Translations under genes and position numbers: made by a program
Part shown: piece after piece, positions 1 through 7,534 of the stretch
Layout of the letters: every line of letters starts with the position of its first letter
Position numbering within the stretch: the stretch's first letter is position 1
Source: Leptospirales bacterium
Lineage (GTDB): Bacteria > Spirochaetota > Leptospiria > Leptospirales > Leptonemataceae
NCBI GenBank assembly: GCA_019694685.1
Contig: JAIBBM010000011.1
Span: 1-64,000 of the forward strand
Length of the DNA: 64,000 bases
Direction of reading: 5' to 3'
Notes under the pieces: generated by a model
Told to the model about the DNA's origin: nothing
Seen by the model: the letters and a program-made list of their open reading frames with translations, nothing else
Databases searched by the model: none

Positions 1-69
1 TTGGTCCGCGCATCTGATCGGGTTGCAACGCTACTTGGCGGTGTTGACGACTCTTTCAATACACCATAA
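1..69 (+). CDS. 3' end of an unidentified protein (partial)
   Basis: Frame 1 is open from the first base to a TAA at 67-69 and encodes the last 22 residues of a protein (ending DDSFNTP). The fragment is too short to identify. The stop codon lies inside a CCATAAC heptamer, the same arrangement as in other cassette ends in this region, where the left arm of the junction repeat supplies the TAA. I infer this is the end of the cassette that precedes the Imm26 gene. Confidence 0.45.
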   Translation: MVRASDRVATLLGGVDDSFNTP

Positions 70-99
70 CGACAATTTTAGAACGGAAAACCGCAACGG

Positions 100-127
100 C
101 GCATAACTCGCGTTACCACGTTATGCG
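100..127 (+). repeat. Junction palindrome (attC-like), type example
   Basis: CGCATAAC at 100-107 and GTTATGCG at 120-127 are perfect reverse complements around the spacer tcgcgttaccac. A further CCATAAC at 64-70, overlapping the upstream stop, could be the distal R'' core, giving a site of about 64 bases. The right arm resembles the integron R' core (GTTRRRY). Assignment as attC is inference; the repeat itself is plain. Confidence 0.7.
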
Positions 128-154
128 AAAGCCCGGCCCCAGGAATCGTAACAA

Positions 155-625
155 ATGAGTTCGACTCGCAAAACCAAACCACGCCGGGTTGACGGTGACT
201 TTCTAAAAATCCCACTCGCCGATGATCTTCATTCTTGCGCCAGAGTACTACCGCACGCAGTTTACGCTTTCTACGATATTGCCACTGAAAAGGAACTTGC
301 TCTCAAAGAAATCGCACGCTGCCCAGTTCTCTTCGTTGTTGCGGTCATGGACTACGCAATTAAATCCGGGCGCTGGGTAAGCATTGGAAATTTACCTTTG
401 GAAAAACACCTGCAAGCGAATTACACCTTCTTTATCCAAGATCCGTTGGATCCCGAATCCTTTCAGATCTATTTTCAAAGTGGAGAAGTCAAACCAGCGA
501 CACGCCGCGAGTGTGCACGGCTTGAACGCGCTTCGGTCTGGGACCCCGAGCATGTCGAGAGTAGAATTCTTGATCACAGAAACAAAATCCCGAACAAATG
601 GGTTCAAGCACAGGCTATAAAGTAG
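155..625 (+). CDS. Imm26-family immunity protein
   Basis: 156 residues, about the usual length for Imm26. The N-terminal GDFLKIPLADD stretch, the central PVLFVVAVMDYAIKSGRW motif and the following IGNLPLE and FFIQDP segments are typical of this family, which in polymorphic-toxin systems protects against a cognate toxin. No signal peptide or membrane segment is visible, so it should be cytosolic. The ATG at 155 follows AGGA by nine bases. No toxin gene lies beside it: it is alone between two junction repeats, so it is either an orphan immunity gene acquired as a cassette or a protein with another role. Family call is good; target is unknown. Confidence 0.85.
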   Translation: MSSTRKTKPRRVDGDFLKIPLADDLHSCARVLPHAVYAFYDIATEKELALKEIARCPVLFVVAVMDYAIKSGRWVSIGNLPLEKHLQANYTFFIQDPLDPESFQIYFQSGEVKPATRRECARLERASVWDPEHVESRILDHRNKIPNKWVQAQAIK

Positions 626-647
626 CAACAAAAAGGGGCCTGGCCTT

Positions 648-676
648 CGCATAACTTCACGTACACACGTTAGCCG
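648..676 (+). repeat. Junction palindrome (attC-like)
   Basis: CGCATAAC at 648-655 and GTTAGCCG at 669-676 around ttcacgtacacac. The right core GTTAGCC fits GTTRRRY better than the GTTATGC version used elsewhere in the array. Confidence 0.6.
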
Positions 677-740
677 CAATTGAGGGGCGGGACAAGAATC
701 GCAGCACTCTCTCGATTGTTCCTGACATTCGTTCTTGCCT

Positions 741-1037
741 ATGATGCGCCTCTGGTATATTACCCTCGCCTACCTCTTAACGATCTTCATGCTTATACTC
801 CAGATCGGAGCGTGGGCCACTATCACCGGTGACCGATATAATCTCAGCGGTCACGGTGGTGGAGAAATTGCCCTTCTGCTCATTTCAATCCCTATCAATC
901 TCGGGCTCGCTATTTATGGCTTTGTCCTATTAATTTTGGAACGTGCTCCCATAGCCAGCTCTGTCCTAATTCTTCTCAATCTCATCCCACCTGGGTTCGC
1001 CACCAGTTTATTTCTTCTTTCCGTGATGCGCGGTTAG
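741..1037 (+). CDS. Small integral membrane protein
   Basis: About 98 residues with three strongly hydrophobic segments: near residues 5-26, 42-65 and 71-95. The ends are short and there is no catalytic motif, so no function can be given. An in-frame TTG at 735 exists, but two consecutive ATGs at 741 and 744 are more likely starts. The gene occupies one cassette-like unit between the junction repeats at 648 and 1122. It could be an immunity-type membrane protein, a common cassette cargo, but nothing in the sequence proves that. Confidence 0.6.
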   Translation: MMRLWYITLAYLLTIFMLILQIGAWATITGDRYNLSGHGGGEIALLLISIPINLGLAIYGFVLLILERAPIASSVLILLNLIPPGFATSLFLLSVMRG

Positions 1038-1121
1038 GCAACTCGCAGATCTAATACGCCACACCGGCAGCTTATCAGCTCGTCCAAAAACACCTTCCCC
1101 CTCACGAAGGCCCCTCAACTG

Positions 1122-1152
1122 CGGCTAACTCGCGTTACCACCACGTTATGCG
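1122..1152 (+). repeat. Junction palindrome (attC-like)
   Basis: CGGCTAAC at 1122-1129 and GTTATGCG at 1145-1152, spacer tcgcgttaccaccac (the usual 12-base spacer with an extra CAC). The flanks pair further: GGGGC-type bases on both sides. Confidence 0.65.
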
Positions 1153-1188
1153 CCATAGCCCGGCCCCGGGGAAGGGTTCTTCTCGATA

Positions 1189-1780
1189 ATGCTACCAGAA
1201 CCGTTTGATTATACCGACTCGGGCCTCGTGATCCAGGATGCCATGCTTGATGTTTTTGCAAAGCAAAAGGGAAACCCCAAACCGGATCTACGAATCAAGC
1301 TCGGTGACTACGTGGTGTAGACAGGAATCTGGCTCGATGTTCCGAAAGCCGGGCACGTAGTTTGTGAAATCCTGAGTGCGAAAGTTGAGATTCAGCAAGG
1401 CTTTGACCTTGAACTCAATGGACATGAAAAAGGGTTGGGGCCAGCCGCTTGGTTTTCAATCCTTCTCCAAAGGTACCGACGTCATCGCCATTCCCTTCTT
1501 AAATCTCGGTACGAATCGAACCCTTGAAGAGTTCATCGCAATCGTTTCTCTTCCGCACTACTCCCTCTGCAAAGGACCGCAGCCGCTCGTTCTGGCTACG
1601 AGATCTCTACTTGAAACTGCCGGTATCCCTCACAAACTACTACAAGCTGCCGATCTTGATCCTTTCAAAAATCCCTCACCTGAGACGGAGAACGCCAAGT
1701 TGTTTAACGTAGGTGGCTGGCTCATTTTCGCAGACAATGCAATAATCTCTTTTCCAAACGGCATGCCCAACTTCGCATAA
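1189..1780 (+). pseudogene. Broken cassette gene (in-frame TAG plus frameshift)
   Basis: An ATG at 1189 opens a 43-codon frame that stops at TAG 1318-1320. The same frame continues after the TAG with protein-like sequence (TGIWLDVPKAGHVVCEIL) up to about 1440. A second frame, open from GTG 1376 to TAA 1778-1780, then carries convincing sequence (GTDVIAIPFLNLGTNRTLEE and onward). Together they look like one protein of roughly 195 residues interrupted by a nonsense codon and a frameshift. I do not recognise the family. The terminal TAA is provided by the next junction repeat. Alternatively only the downstream 134-residue frame is used, from a GTG start. Confidence 0.5.
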
Positions 1781-1802
1781 CTCGCGTTTACCACGTTATG
1801 CG
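1774..1802 (+). repeat. Junction palindrome (attC-like)
   Basis: CGCATAAC at 1774-1781 and GTTATGCG at 1795-1802. Outside the arms, GGCATG (1760-1765) pairs with CATGCC (1805-1810), so the inverted symmetry extends beyond the core. The left arm contains the stop codon of the upstream frame (TAA 1778-1780). Confidence 0.7.
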
Positions 1803-1804
1803 CC

Positions 1805-2557
1805 ATGCCCCGCTTTAAAACCATGAAAACTATTCTGCGCCTTGTCTTAGCTACTAGTTCCCTCTCATTGATCGCGTTGTGCATCTTCCTGCAACAGCAA
1901 GGCGTATTTGATCAATCGACTCCCCAACAGAGTGAGTCCGTCGGTTCATCTGAGCTTGGATATTTGATCAACGGAAAATCGCTGCCTTGTTCCGGACCGA
2001 ATTTTCGAGCATATCATCCTCTCGGATGCTTCCTCCGTCGCAACAGTGTTCATGGTGTTATCCGCGACATTGTTCTCGAAACGTATGCTCAAATTCAACT
2101 CACTCATCCCGAATTCAAATACGTGTATGGTGAAACGGGCTGGCCACGCGGCGGTCACTTCCGACCGCACAAATCGCATAGGAACGGCCTTTGTGTCGAT
2201 TTTTTTGTTCCGGTCCGACGAAACGGAAACATTGCTGAAATCGATGCATCCGTCGCAAACCAATTTGGCTATGGACTAGATTTTGATGACTCCGGTAAAC
2301 TTCGTGACTTTGAAATCGACTGGGAAAGCATGATAGTGCATCTGCGAACCCTCCAGGCAATCTCTGCCAATCACGGAGTTACTGTTCGATTCGTAATTTT
2401 CGATAATAAACTGCAGGAGATTCTGGCTAAACATTCGGGCGGGCAGGATCTGTTGAAATCCGTTCGCTTCTCACGTTTGCCTTCATGGGTAAGACATGAT
2501 GAGCACTATCATGTCGAGTTTGATCTCAACCTTGAAAGGCGGGGCACAGGCGTATAG
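1805..2557 (+). CDS. MepA-like (LAS family) murein endopeptidase, membrane-anchored
   Basis: 250 residues. An N-terminal hydrophobic segment (about residues 8-29) suggests a signal anchor, so the enzyme would act in the periplasm. The central GGHFRPHKSHRNGLCVDFF stretch (residues 116-134) and a late RHDEHYHVEF (230-239) reproduce the two metal-binding motifs of penicillin-insensitive murein endopeptidases: His118/122/125 with Asp132, and a HxH near 234-236. Such enzymes cleave peptide cross-links in peptidoglycan. The ATG at 1805 lies three bases after the junction core. The TAG stop at 2555-2557 falls in the next junction repeat. Zinc peptidase fold is well supported; exact bond cleaved is not. 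Confidence 0.68.
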   Translation: MPRFKTMKTILRLVLATSSLSLIALCIFLQQQGVFDQSTPQQSESVGSSELGYLINGKSLPCSGPNFRAYHPLGCFLRRNSVHGVIRDIVLETYAQIQLTHPEFKYVYGETGWPRGGHFRPHKSHRNGLCVDFFVPVRRNGNIAEIDASVANQFGYGLDFDDSGKLRDFEIDWESMIVHLRTLQAISANHGVTVRFVIFDNKLQEILAKHSGGQDLLKSVRFSRLPSWVRHDEHYHVEFDLNLERRGTGV

Positions 2558-2578
2558 CTCGCGTCACCACGTTATGAG
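2549..2578 (+). repeat. Degenerate junction palindrome (attC-like)
   Basis: GGCGTATAGC (left arm, CGCATAAC degraded), spacer tcgcgtcaccac, right arm GTTATGAG at 2571-2578. The left arm contains the stop of the upstream gene (TAG 2555-2557) and the right arm contains the likely start of the next (ATG 2574). Confidence 0.55.
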
Positions 2579-3320
2579 AAATGCACGCCTTACAATTGTT
2601 ACAATAGTTACGTCACTCTTTCTGACGTGTGCATCCACACCTCCGCCCGCCGAAGCATTTCGTCAGCTTCAGTCTGCTTCCGGTCTCTCTTTGCAAGACG
2701 TTCTGAAAGAGACAACCCGGTACGCACAAGTCGCCGAGCCGCGAAGACTTCCGCTCCCTCTTCAAGCCACTCACTCATGGGGTGCGTACGTTAACTTCAC
2801 CAGCGTGACCCCCGTCATCCATTACCGGACTTCTACCGGAAGCACTTTGGCTGCACAGTTCAAGCTCTATCAGCTAAACGTCACCGCACATGATCGGATA
2901 ACCCTTAGGACTCGCTCCTGGGTGAACCATCTCTTTGCCTCCGGGCAAAATACAATTGTCATTCCTGCGATTGTTCTGATTTTTCCAGATGGTCGTCAGG
3001 AATTTCCCACCGACACCGTTCAGCATCACACACCACTCATAAATCTCCAGGGTTCCGACGCCTTCTTAGATCGCGAATACCAACTCGAAACTCCCCAGAC
3101 TGGAACACTCAATATCCTCCTTCTGTCTTACGGAGATTATCCCGATGATACCTTTCTCATCGGCTCGGCGAGAATGCGCCCCCGCGGCCCCGGCTACATC
3201 CCCATCCTTTTTGAAATCGGCGCTGCTTTCGACTGTCTGTATGGCTCCATCCTATACTCCAACGCTACAGCCAGTCGCTCACCACTGGGCCGAGTTTCAA
3301 TCGAAGCCGAATGGAAGTGA
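2574..3320 (+). CDS. Putative lipoprotein, unknown function
   Basis: 248 residues. The ATG at 2574 lies inside the right core of the junction repeat and gives a clean signal peptide: MRNAR, a hydrophobic stretch, then LFLTCAST with a spirochaete-type lipobox cysteine at residue 20. The mature part is rich in beta-forming and aromatic residues (WGAYVNF, RSWVNHLFASG, ILFEIGAAFDCLYGS) with no motif I can place. A frame extending upstream to 2496 exists but overlaps the previous gene and is unlikely. Probably an envelope lipoprotein carried as a single-gene cassette. Confidence 0.6.
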   Translation: MRNARLTIVTIVTSLFLTCASTPPPAEAFRQLQSASGLSLQDVLKETTRYAQVAEPRRLPLPLQATHSWGAYVNFTSVTPVIHYRTSTGSTLAAQFKLYQLNVTAHDRITLRTRSWVNHLFASGQNTIVIPAIVLIFPDGRQEFPTDTVQHHTPLINLQGSDAFLDREYQLETPQTGTLNILLLSYGDYPDDTFLIGSARMRPRGPGYIPILFEIGAAFDCLYGSILYSNATASRSPLGRVSIEAEWK

Positions 3321-3360
3321 ACAAAGAGGCGTGCACTTCGAAGCCGCAGTTCAGGAATTT

Positions 3361-3388
3361 CGCATAACTAACGCACACACGTTATCTG
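3361..3388 (+). repeat. Junction palindrome (attC-like)
   Basis: CGCATAAC at 3361-3368, spacer taacgcacacac, GTTATCTG at 3381-3388. The right arm is degraded at its last three bases. Confidence 0.6.
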
Positions 3389-3443
3389 CAATTGGTGCCG
3401 CGACTTGTGCCCGAATAACGTCGATTTGCTCCCTCTGGGACTT

Positions 3444-4061
3444 ATGAAGGTCTTACTCCTATTTGTTTCTTATCTTCCCCTTCTGGGATGTGCATCGATA
3501 GGATCCCAGGTTTACTACTGGGGGTCCGAAAGCTCCGGCCTCCCAGATATTTCAAGCCCAACGCACCTTTCAACCTATCACTCCCTACCGGGATTCAGGC
3601 GGACAGCCCTCCTGCAACGCTTTGCTGACCGGAATTTCTATCATCCCCTGCGCCCCGGCTGGCGCGGCTATACAAGCACGATCACACAAGAGCGCGACAG
3701 ATTTGTCATCCATGTGCACGACGAACGTCATCGACTCTATTTCATTCAGGTCATTGCCTTTACCAACGACATAGCCACTGCGGTTGACTTCACCCTTGTC
3801 GGATGGCGTTTCTTAAGCATATTCATACCCAGCGCCACTTCAATCGTTGAAGAGCAACGCCGTTTTACCCCGGAAGGGACTCTCTACTATCATGGGTCTC
3901 GAATTCTCGACGACAACTGGCAAAACAAACCCATCGTTCTCTTCCAGGCTCCGGATTATGACCAGCTGGATGAGAGATTTAGGAATGATCGCCTCAGATT
4001 CACCCAGTCCAGTGGATGCTGGGGGGATTTTGCCGGCCCTCCATGCAACGATCGTCGTTGA
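3444..4061 (+). CDS. Putative lipoprotein, unknown function
   Basis: 205 residues. The start at 3444 gives a standard lipoprotein signal: MKVLLLFVSYLPLLGCASIG with Cys16 in the lipobox LLGC. The mature domain contains paired aromatic-basic stretches (FYHPLRPGWRGYTS, DERHRLYFIQVIAF) and ends with WGDFAGPPCNDRR. No known domain is recognised. A longer frame from TTG 3405 is open but lacks a signal peptide at its N-terminus. It is the sole gene of its cassette-like unit. Confidence 0.6.
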   Translation: MKVLLLFVSYLPLLGCASIGSQVYYWGSESSGLPDISSPTHLSTYHSLPGFRRTALLQRFADRNFYHPLRPGWRGYTSTITQERDRFVIHVHDERHRLYFIQVIAFTNDIATAVDFTLVGWRFLSIFIPSATSIVEEQRRFTPEGTLYYHGSRILDDNWQNKPIVLFQAPDYDQLDERFRNDRLRFTQSSGCWGDFAGPPCNDRR

Positions 4062-4081
4062 GACCACAAGTCTGCAATCCC

Positions 4082-4089
4082 GTTATGCG
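4082..4089 (+). repeat. Junction right core only
   Basis: GTTATGCG preceded by CGTTGAGACC; the CGCATAAC left arm is not recognisable here. Same position relative to the next start codon as at complete sites. Confidence 0.45.
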
Positions 4090-4112
4090 CCATTGGCCCG
4101 GACTCTCTTAGT

Positions 4113-4784
4113 ATGTTGAAATTCTTGTTACCCCTGCCGCTATTAGCGTCTTCTGCATGTGTCGCTCCGAGCAACCGCGCCGATGAATTCACTCGCTATC
4201 TCAAGCCCATTTGTTACAAAGAAGATCGTTACCCGTGGAGTTTCCGCAATCAGGCTGAAACTACGCAAGATCTCTTCCTTCAGGTCGTCACACCAGATGA
4301 CATTAGTCTGTCTTTGTCAATTGAGGCCAATGATAGTACCGTCCCCGGATCCATTTCTCTTTGCACTTTGCGCACTGTTGTTGACTCTAAAAAAACATAC
4401 AGATATTCTATTCCCCAAAAGCCGGGAAGTGTCGCGCTCGCTCTCTCGCGCGAAAAGCACACACCGTTCGGAACGTCCGAAATCACCAAACTTAACATAA
4501 CTCTGCTGCCAGGAATGACCGATTGCGTTCAAACAAAGTCCCCTCCTTTTTCTAACTTTGTATGCCCCCTCCCTGAAACCTTAGCTCCCCAAATTCTCAA
4601 GCTTCAACTCTCCGAGGCACGCTTGTCTTCGAGAGATTCCGCCGCTTTTCTTGTAGCCTCCTCCTGCAATTCCGCGGGCTTCCCAGCCTCCATTCTATTC
4701 GGACCTTTCATGCTTGTGCGCGAGGTTACGGCCGTTCATTTTGAAAAGCTAACCCAACCCGGGCCAACGGGGACGTATAACTAA
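4113..4784 (+). CDS. Putative lipoprotein, unknown function
   Basis: 223 residues. Signal peptide MLKFLLPLPLLASSACVAPS with lipobox cysteine at residue 16. Six or more additional cysteines (ICYK, SLCTLR, DCVQ, FVCPL, SCNS) suggest disulphide bonding in the periplasm or at the cell surface. No domain is recognised. The ATG at 4113 is about 24 bases after the junction core. The end of the coding region (Tyr-Asn-stop) is formed by the next junction repeat, where GTATAAC is followed by TAA. Confidence 0.6.
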   Translation: MLKFLLPLPLLASSACVAPSNRADEFTRYLKPICYKEDRYPWSFRNQAETTQDLFLQVVTPDDISLSLSIEANDSTVPGSISLCTLRTVVDSKKTYRYSIPQKPGSVALALSREKHTPFGTSEITKLNITLLPGMTDCVQTKSPPFSNFVCPLPETLAPQILKLQLSEARLSSRDSAAFLVASSCNSAGFPASILFGPFMLVREVTAVHFEKLTQPGPTGTYN

Positions 4785-4802
4785 CGCTCACCACGTTATG
4801 CG
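4774..4802 (+). repeat. Junction palindrome (attC-like)
   Basis: CGTATAAC at 4774-4781, spacer taacgctcaccac, GTTATGCG at 4795-4802. The upstream gene ends within it (TAA 4782-4784). Confidence 0.65.
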
Positions 4803-4828
4803 AAATGCCTGATGCAAAGGATAAGTTT

Positions 4829-5130
4829 ATGTCAACCAGAATGCTTTTTTTGCTTTTGTTCCCACTCATCACTCTGACGCGTTGCGAATCTTCTGCAGTA
4901 CGCGAGATTCGTGAAAAATCCAATCGCGACCACGACAGGTTGCTTGCCATGCGCTTCCCGCCGCGCGGCGTAGCGAGCAAGTGGCCAACCTGGTCCGCGA
5001 TGCGATGTCGGCCGAAGGATATCCTCGTACAAAGCTCCTGGTACGGGGCGCTGGAACAGAACCGCTGGATCATCCAGATCCTCCCGAAAACTATGCAAGT
5101 TTCAGAGTAGAACGCAACTCTTCGGAATAG
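4829..5130 (+). pseudogene. Frameshifted OmpA-like lipoprotein
   Basis: The ATG at 4829 starts a lipoprotein signal (lipobox LTRCES), and that frame runs to a TAG at 5108-5110. From about 4972 a different frame encodes SEQVANLVRDAMSAEGYPRT, continues through LLVRGAGTEPLDHPDPPEN and ends at TAG 5128-5130. This second part closely matches the C-terminus of the intact lipoprotein at 20859-21305 (SEQIARVVLNGLVDEGFPRS, then GSRGTGDAPLEGYPPREN). I infer a paralogue with a frameshift near 4900-4970 and an internal deletion, since the segment between the signal peptide and the SEQ motif is much shorter. It is probably non-functional. Confidence 0.65.
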
Positions 5131-5168
5131 GGCCAGGCAACTTCGCCTGGGGGGAGCCTGTGTCACAC

Positions 5169-5927
5169 ATGCGATTTCTAATCTTAATTGCCTTACTCGG
5201 ATGCGCAGAATCCAAAACCGTTCAATCTCCAAATGTATCTATTCGCCAGGAGCTAAATGTCCTATCAATCAATGGTGTTCATATCCGCGCTCAACCCGAT
5301 CCATCGGCAAAGTCCCTGGTTGTGGTCCCTTACGCACGGATCGTAAGCGTGAGCAACATCACTGAGTCACCCCGCTCTCAATTTAATGGAATCCCGGGAT
5401 ACTGGAGAAAGGCCTTCGCGCCCGCAGCGGGGTATGTTTTCGATGGATTCCTGTCCTCACTGCCAGCACCACCGCTTGCATGCTCGTCTTTGCGCCAGTA
5501 TGTTGATTCTGCCTTTCCAAAATATTCCAAACCGGAACTTCATTCCTTTACAATCCGTAAGGATAGCTCTGGCAAAGACACCGTGGTAGAAATTCGGCCA
5601 TACACCATACCCGCGCACAACGATGTTCAATATTTCACTGTTGAAACTCTCAAGCTTCAAAATGGTGGGATTTTTGTAGAACAACGTTATTGGGAAGGAC
5701 GCAACGAAGAATTGTATCTACCTGATGTGACAGCGCGGGATCTTCTACTCGTTTCAAGAATATGCGTTGGATCTGAATTGCGCGAACTCAGTTTCGCTGT
5801 TTCCCTTTCAGATTATTTATTGAAACCGCGCTGCTTTTCTCGTGGTTACGCAACCACGGTAACTCTGGTTGATACACCAAAGCCAAAGGTAGAGCATTGG
5901 GGTTACTACGTTTGTGCGCAGGAGTAG
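5169..5927 (+). CDS. Lipoprotein with N-terminal SH3-like domain
   Basis: 252 residues from ATG 5169. Signal MRFLILIALLGCAESK with lipobox LLGC. Residues about 30-100 (INGVHIRAQPDPSAKSLVVV, then ARIVSVSN and GYVFDGFLS) look like a bacterial SH3 domain, often used to bind cell wall or protein ligands. The rest has no recognised domain and contains four cysteines. A GTG at 5160 is an alternative start nine bases upstream; the GGGGGGAGCC before it could serve as ribosome binding site. Envelope location is likely; role unknown. Confidence 0.65.
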   Translation: MRFLILIALLGCAESKTVQSPNVSIRQELNVLSINGVHIRAQPDPSAKSLVVVPYARIVSVSNITESPRSQFNGIPGYWRKAFAPAAGYVFDGFLSSLPAPPLACSSLRQYVDSAFPKYSKPELHSFTIRKDSSGKDTVVEIRPYTIPAHNDVQYFTVETLKLQNGGIFVEQRYWEGRNEELYLPDVTARDLLLVSRICVGSELRELSFAVSLSDYLLKPRCFSRGYATTVTLVDTPKPKVEHWGYYVCAQE

Positions 5928-5940
5928 CGGCGCAAAACTT

Positions 5941-5960
5941 CGCATAACTCGCGTTATGCG
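5941..5960 (+). repeat. Compact junction palindrome (attC-like)
   Basis: CGCATAAC at 5941-5948, only tcgc as spacer, GTTATGCG at 5953-5960. This is the minimal form and shows that the taccac segment seen elsewhere is an addition within the loop. Confidence 0.7.
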
Positions 5961-6003
5961 ACATGACCTGCCCGAGAAAAACGCTTATCCGCCAGGAGCA
6001 ACC

Positions 6004-6315
6004 ATGAAATCATTTCCCCCAGGTCCGCTGTGCAAAATCCTATTCAGGGCGTCCGTTCTACTGTTCGCGCTCTGGACCAGCACTTGTCAATCGGATGCAG
6101 ATAAATGCAAACGCGGAAGCATTTGGAAAGCTGGGCTTCAACAGACTCTAAAGGATGAATGCTTCCTTCCTCTTTTCGTTTCCCGCGGCTACTCCTCGAC
6201 CCAAAATGATAGCCTCTCAGTAATCTTGTTAAGGTGCGCGATGATCCAGAAAGAGCTAGAACAATGCGATAAAAAATCTCGCCTGCCAACCAATGCGCCC
6301 GAAGAAATCATTTGA
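6004..6315 (+). CDS. Small cysteine-containing lipoprotein
   Basis: 103 residues from ATG 6004, preceded by CAGGAGCAACC (good ribosome binding site). The signal is long: MKSFPPGPLCKILF, a hydrophobic core, then TSTCQSDADKC with the probable acylated cysteine. The mature protein of about 70 residues carries four cysteines and no known domain. The frame is open upstream to 5914 through the junction repeat, but that extension is not protein-like. Single gene of its unit. Confidence 0.55.
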   Translation: MKSFPPGPLCKILFRASVLLFALWTSTCQSDADKCKRGSIWKAGLQQTLKDECFLPLFVSRGYSSTQNDSLSVILLRCAMIQKELEQCDKKSRLPTNAPEEII

Positions 6316-6335
6316 TGCATGCGGGCAGGTCACGT

Positions 6336-6360
6336 CGCGTAACTCTACACACGTTATGCG
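6336..6360 (+). repeat. Junction palindrome (attC-like)
   Basis: CGCGTAAC at 6336-6343, spacer tctacacac, GTTATGCG at 6353-6360. Confidence 0.6.
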
Positions 6361-6384
6361 AAATGCGCCACTTCTTAAACTAGT

Positions 6385-6873
6385 ATGAATCCGTATACCG
6401 CTCCTAACTCCCCACACCCCGCTGCGGACCATCGTGCTCTCTATTGGCGCAATATGGTTTTTACGTACATCTGTCTGCTTCTGTATCTTTCAAGAAGCCT
6501 CTTCGGCGCTTCCATAGACTGCTACAGCCACGATTGCGACATGATCGGCAGCGGTCCGCAAGGTGACGAAGCGGTCCTCTGTGCACTCCCGCTGTTGAAC
6601 CTCCTCCTCATTCCCGCCTTCACAGTCCTGCCCTTGATTTTACTAAGACGCCGGAAAGCTAAGGCCCTCGGCCCCTTATTTATCTCAATTTCGCTCTTAA
6701 TGTTCGCAGCCAAGAAAGTGTTCGCTTATAGATTTTTTGAGGGAAATCTGCCCTGCTCCCTTCTGGATCCTTGGCCGGATCTCCTTTGGCCTTTTGCTGC
6801 TTTGATACTATTTTTCCTACTCCGTTTGCGGCAGGAGAATTCCCCATCCACGGCTCGCCAACTTGGACACTGA
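6385..6873 (+). CDS. Membrane protein with NPYTAP N-terminal motif
   Basis: 162 residues. It begins MNPYTAPNSPHP, a motif shared with two other membrane proteins in this window (13524 and 20308). Four hydrophobic segments follow: about residues 24-44, 64-88, 93-112 and 125-147. A cysteine-containing loop (IDCYSHDCDM) lies between the first two. Function unknown; the motif is common at the N-terminus of small uncharacterised bacterial membrane proteins. Start ATG 6385 is the only sensible one. Confidence 0.6.
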   Translation: MNPYTAPNSPHPAADHRALYWRNMVFTYICLLLYLSRSLFGASIDCYSHDCDMIGSGPQGDEAVLCALPLLNLLLIPAFTVLPLILLRRRKAKALGPLFISISLLMFAAKKVFAYRFFEGNLPCSLLDPWPDLLWPFAALILFFLLRLRQENSPSTARQLGH

Positions 6874-6885
6874 AGTGGCGCACTT

Positions 6886-6923
6886 CGCATAACAACATGT
6901 AACTCGCGTTACCAGGTTATGCG
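6886..6923 (+). repeat. Extended junction palindrome (attC-like)
   Basis: CGCATAAC at 6886-6893, spacer of 22 bases containing a second TAAC and tcgcgttaccag, GTTATGCG at 6916-6923. Outside the core, GGCGC at 6878-6882 pairs with GCGCC at 6931-6935, so the arms reach about 20 bases. The ATG in the right arm (6919) opens the next frame. Confidence 0.65.
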
Positions 6924-7464
6924 AAATCACGCGCCGAAGAGCAGCCATTCGCGACTTCCGCAGGCAATAAAAATGACACAAAGTAGACTCCACAGGCGCC
7001 TTATCCTGGCAGCACGCGAACTCCTACACGCTTATGATGTGGCTCTGCTGCACGTGCGAGATCTCACAGGCACCCAGACATTCCGCGCACGCCTGGAGCG
7101 AGTCCTTTCTCGCGGGCGCGCGTTTGACGTGGAATCAGATAATGCCGAAATATCCTTCGTTCACGCTCCCGGAAGCTGGACGGACGCTGCCTTGAGAACA
7201 GGCGAGCGTGCGCTCGTTCTTCTGAAAAAGATCAACGGAGTAATTTATGAACGCTACGGCAAAGGGCACTTGCTTGTTGAAATCTTCGACTCAGAGTCCT
7301 TTGTGATCCTGCCAATCTCCGCACAGAAGTTGTCAGAAGTTTGCGGTCTGAGCGCTTATGCATATCCCGGGGATGCTACCCGGTCCATCTTGCCACTGCG
7401 CCAGGCGGTAGAGCTTATTTTGACCCAAACATCGGCGGCCAGAAAGTCCCGTCGTTTTGCTTAA
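6919..7464 (+). CDS. Unknown protein
   Basis: The frame opens at ATG 6919 inside the junction core and is 181 residues long; the ATG at 6973 (MTQSRLHRRL, after GGCAATAAAA) is the likelier start and gives 163 residues. No signal peptide or membrane helix. A mixed helical/strand pattern ends with a basic tail (SARKSRRFA). The region DNAEISFVHAPGSWTDAALR and the following ALVLLKKINGVIYE may form a beta sandwich, but I recognise no family. Single gene of its unit. Confidence 0.55.
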   Translation: MRNHAPKSSHSRLPQAIKMTQSRLHRRLILAARELLHAYDVALLHVRDLTGTQTFRARLERVLSRGRAFDVESDNAEISFVHAPGSWTDAALRTGERALVLLKKINGVIYERYGKGHLLVEIFDSESFVILPISAQKLSEVCGLSAYAYPGDATRSILPLRQAVELILTQTSAARKSRRFA

Positions 7465-7477
7465 TGTCGGCGCCGCT

Positions 7478-7506
7478 GCGTCTAACTCGCGTTACCACGT
7501 TATGCG
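7478..7506 (+). repeat. Junction palindrome (attC-like)
   Basis: GCGTCTAAC (7478-7486), spacer tcgcgttaccac, GTTATGCG at 7499-7506. Flanks GGCGCCGC upstream suggest a longer arm. Confidence 0.65.
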
Positions 7507-7534
7507 CAATGCATGGCCTCAAAAGGTGATTAAT

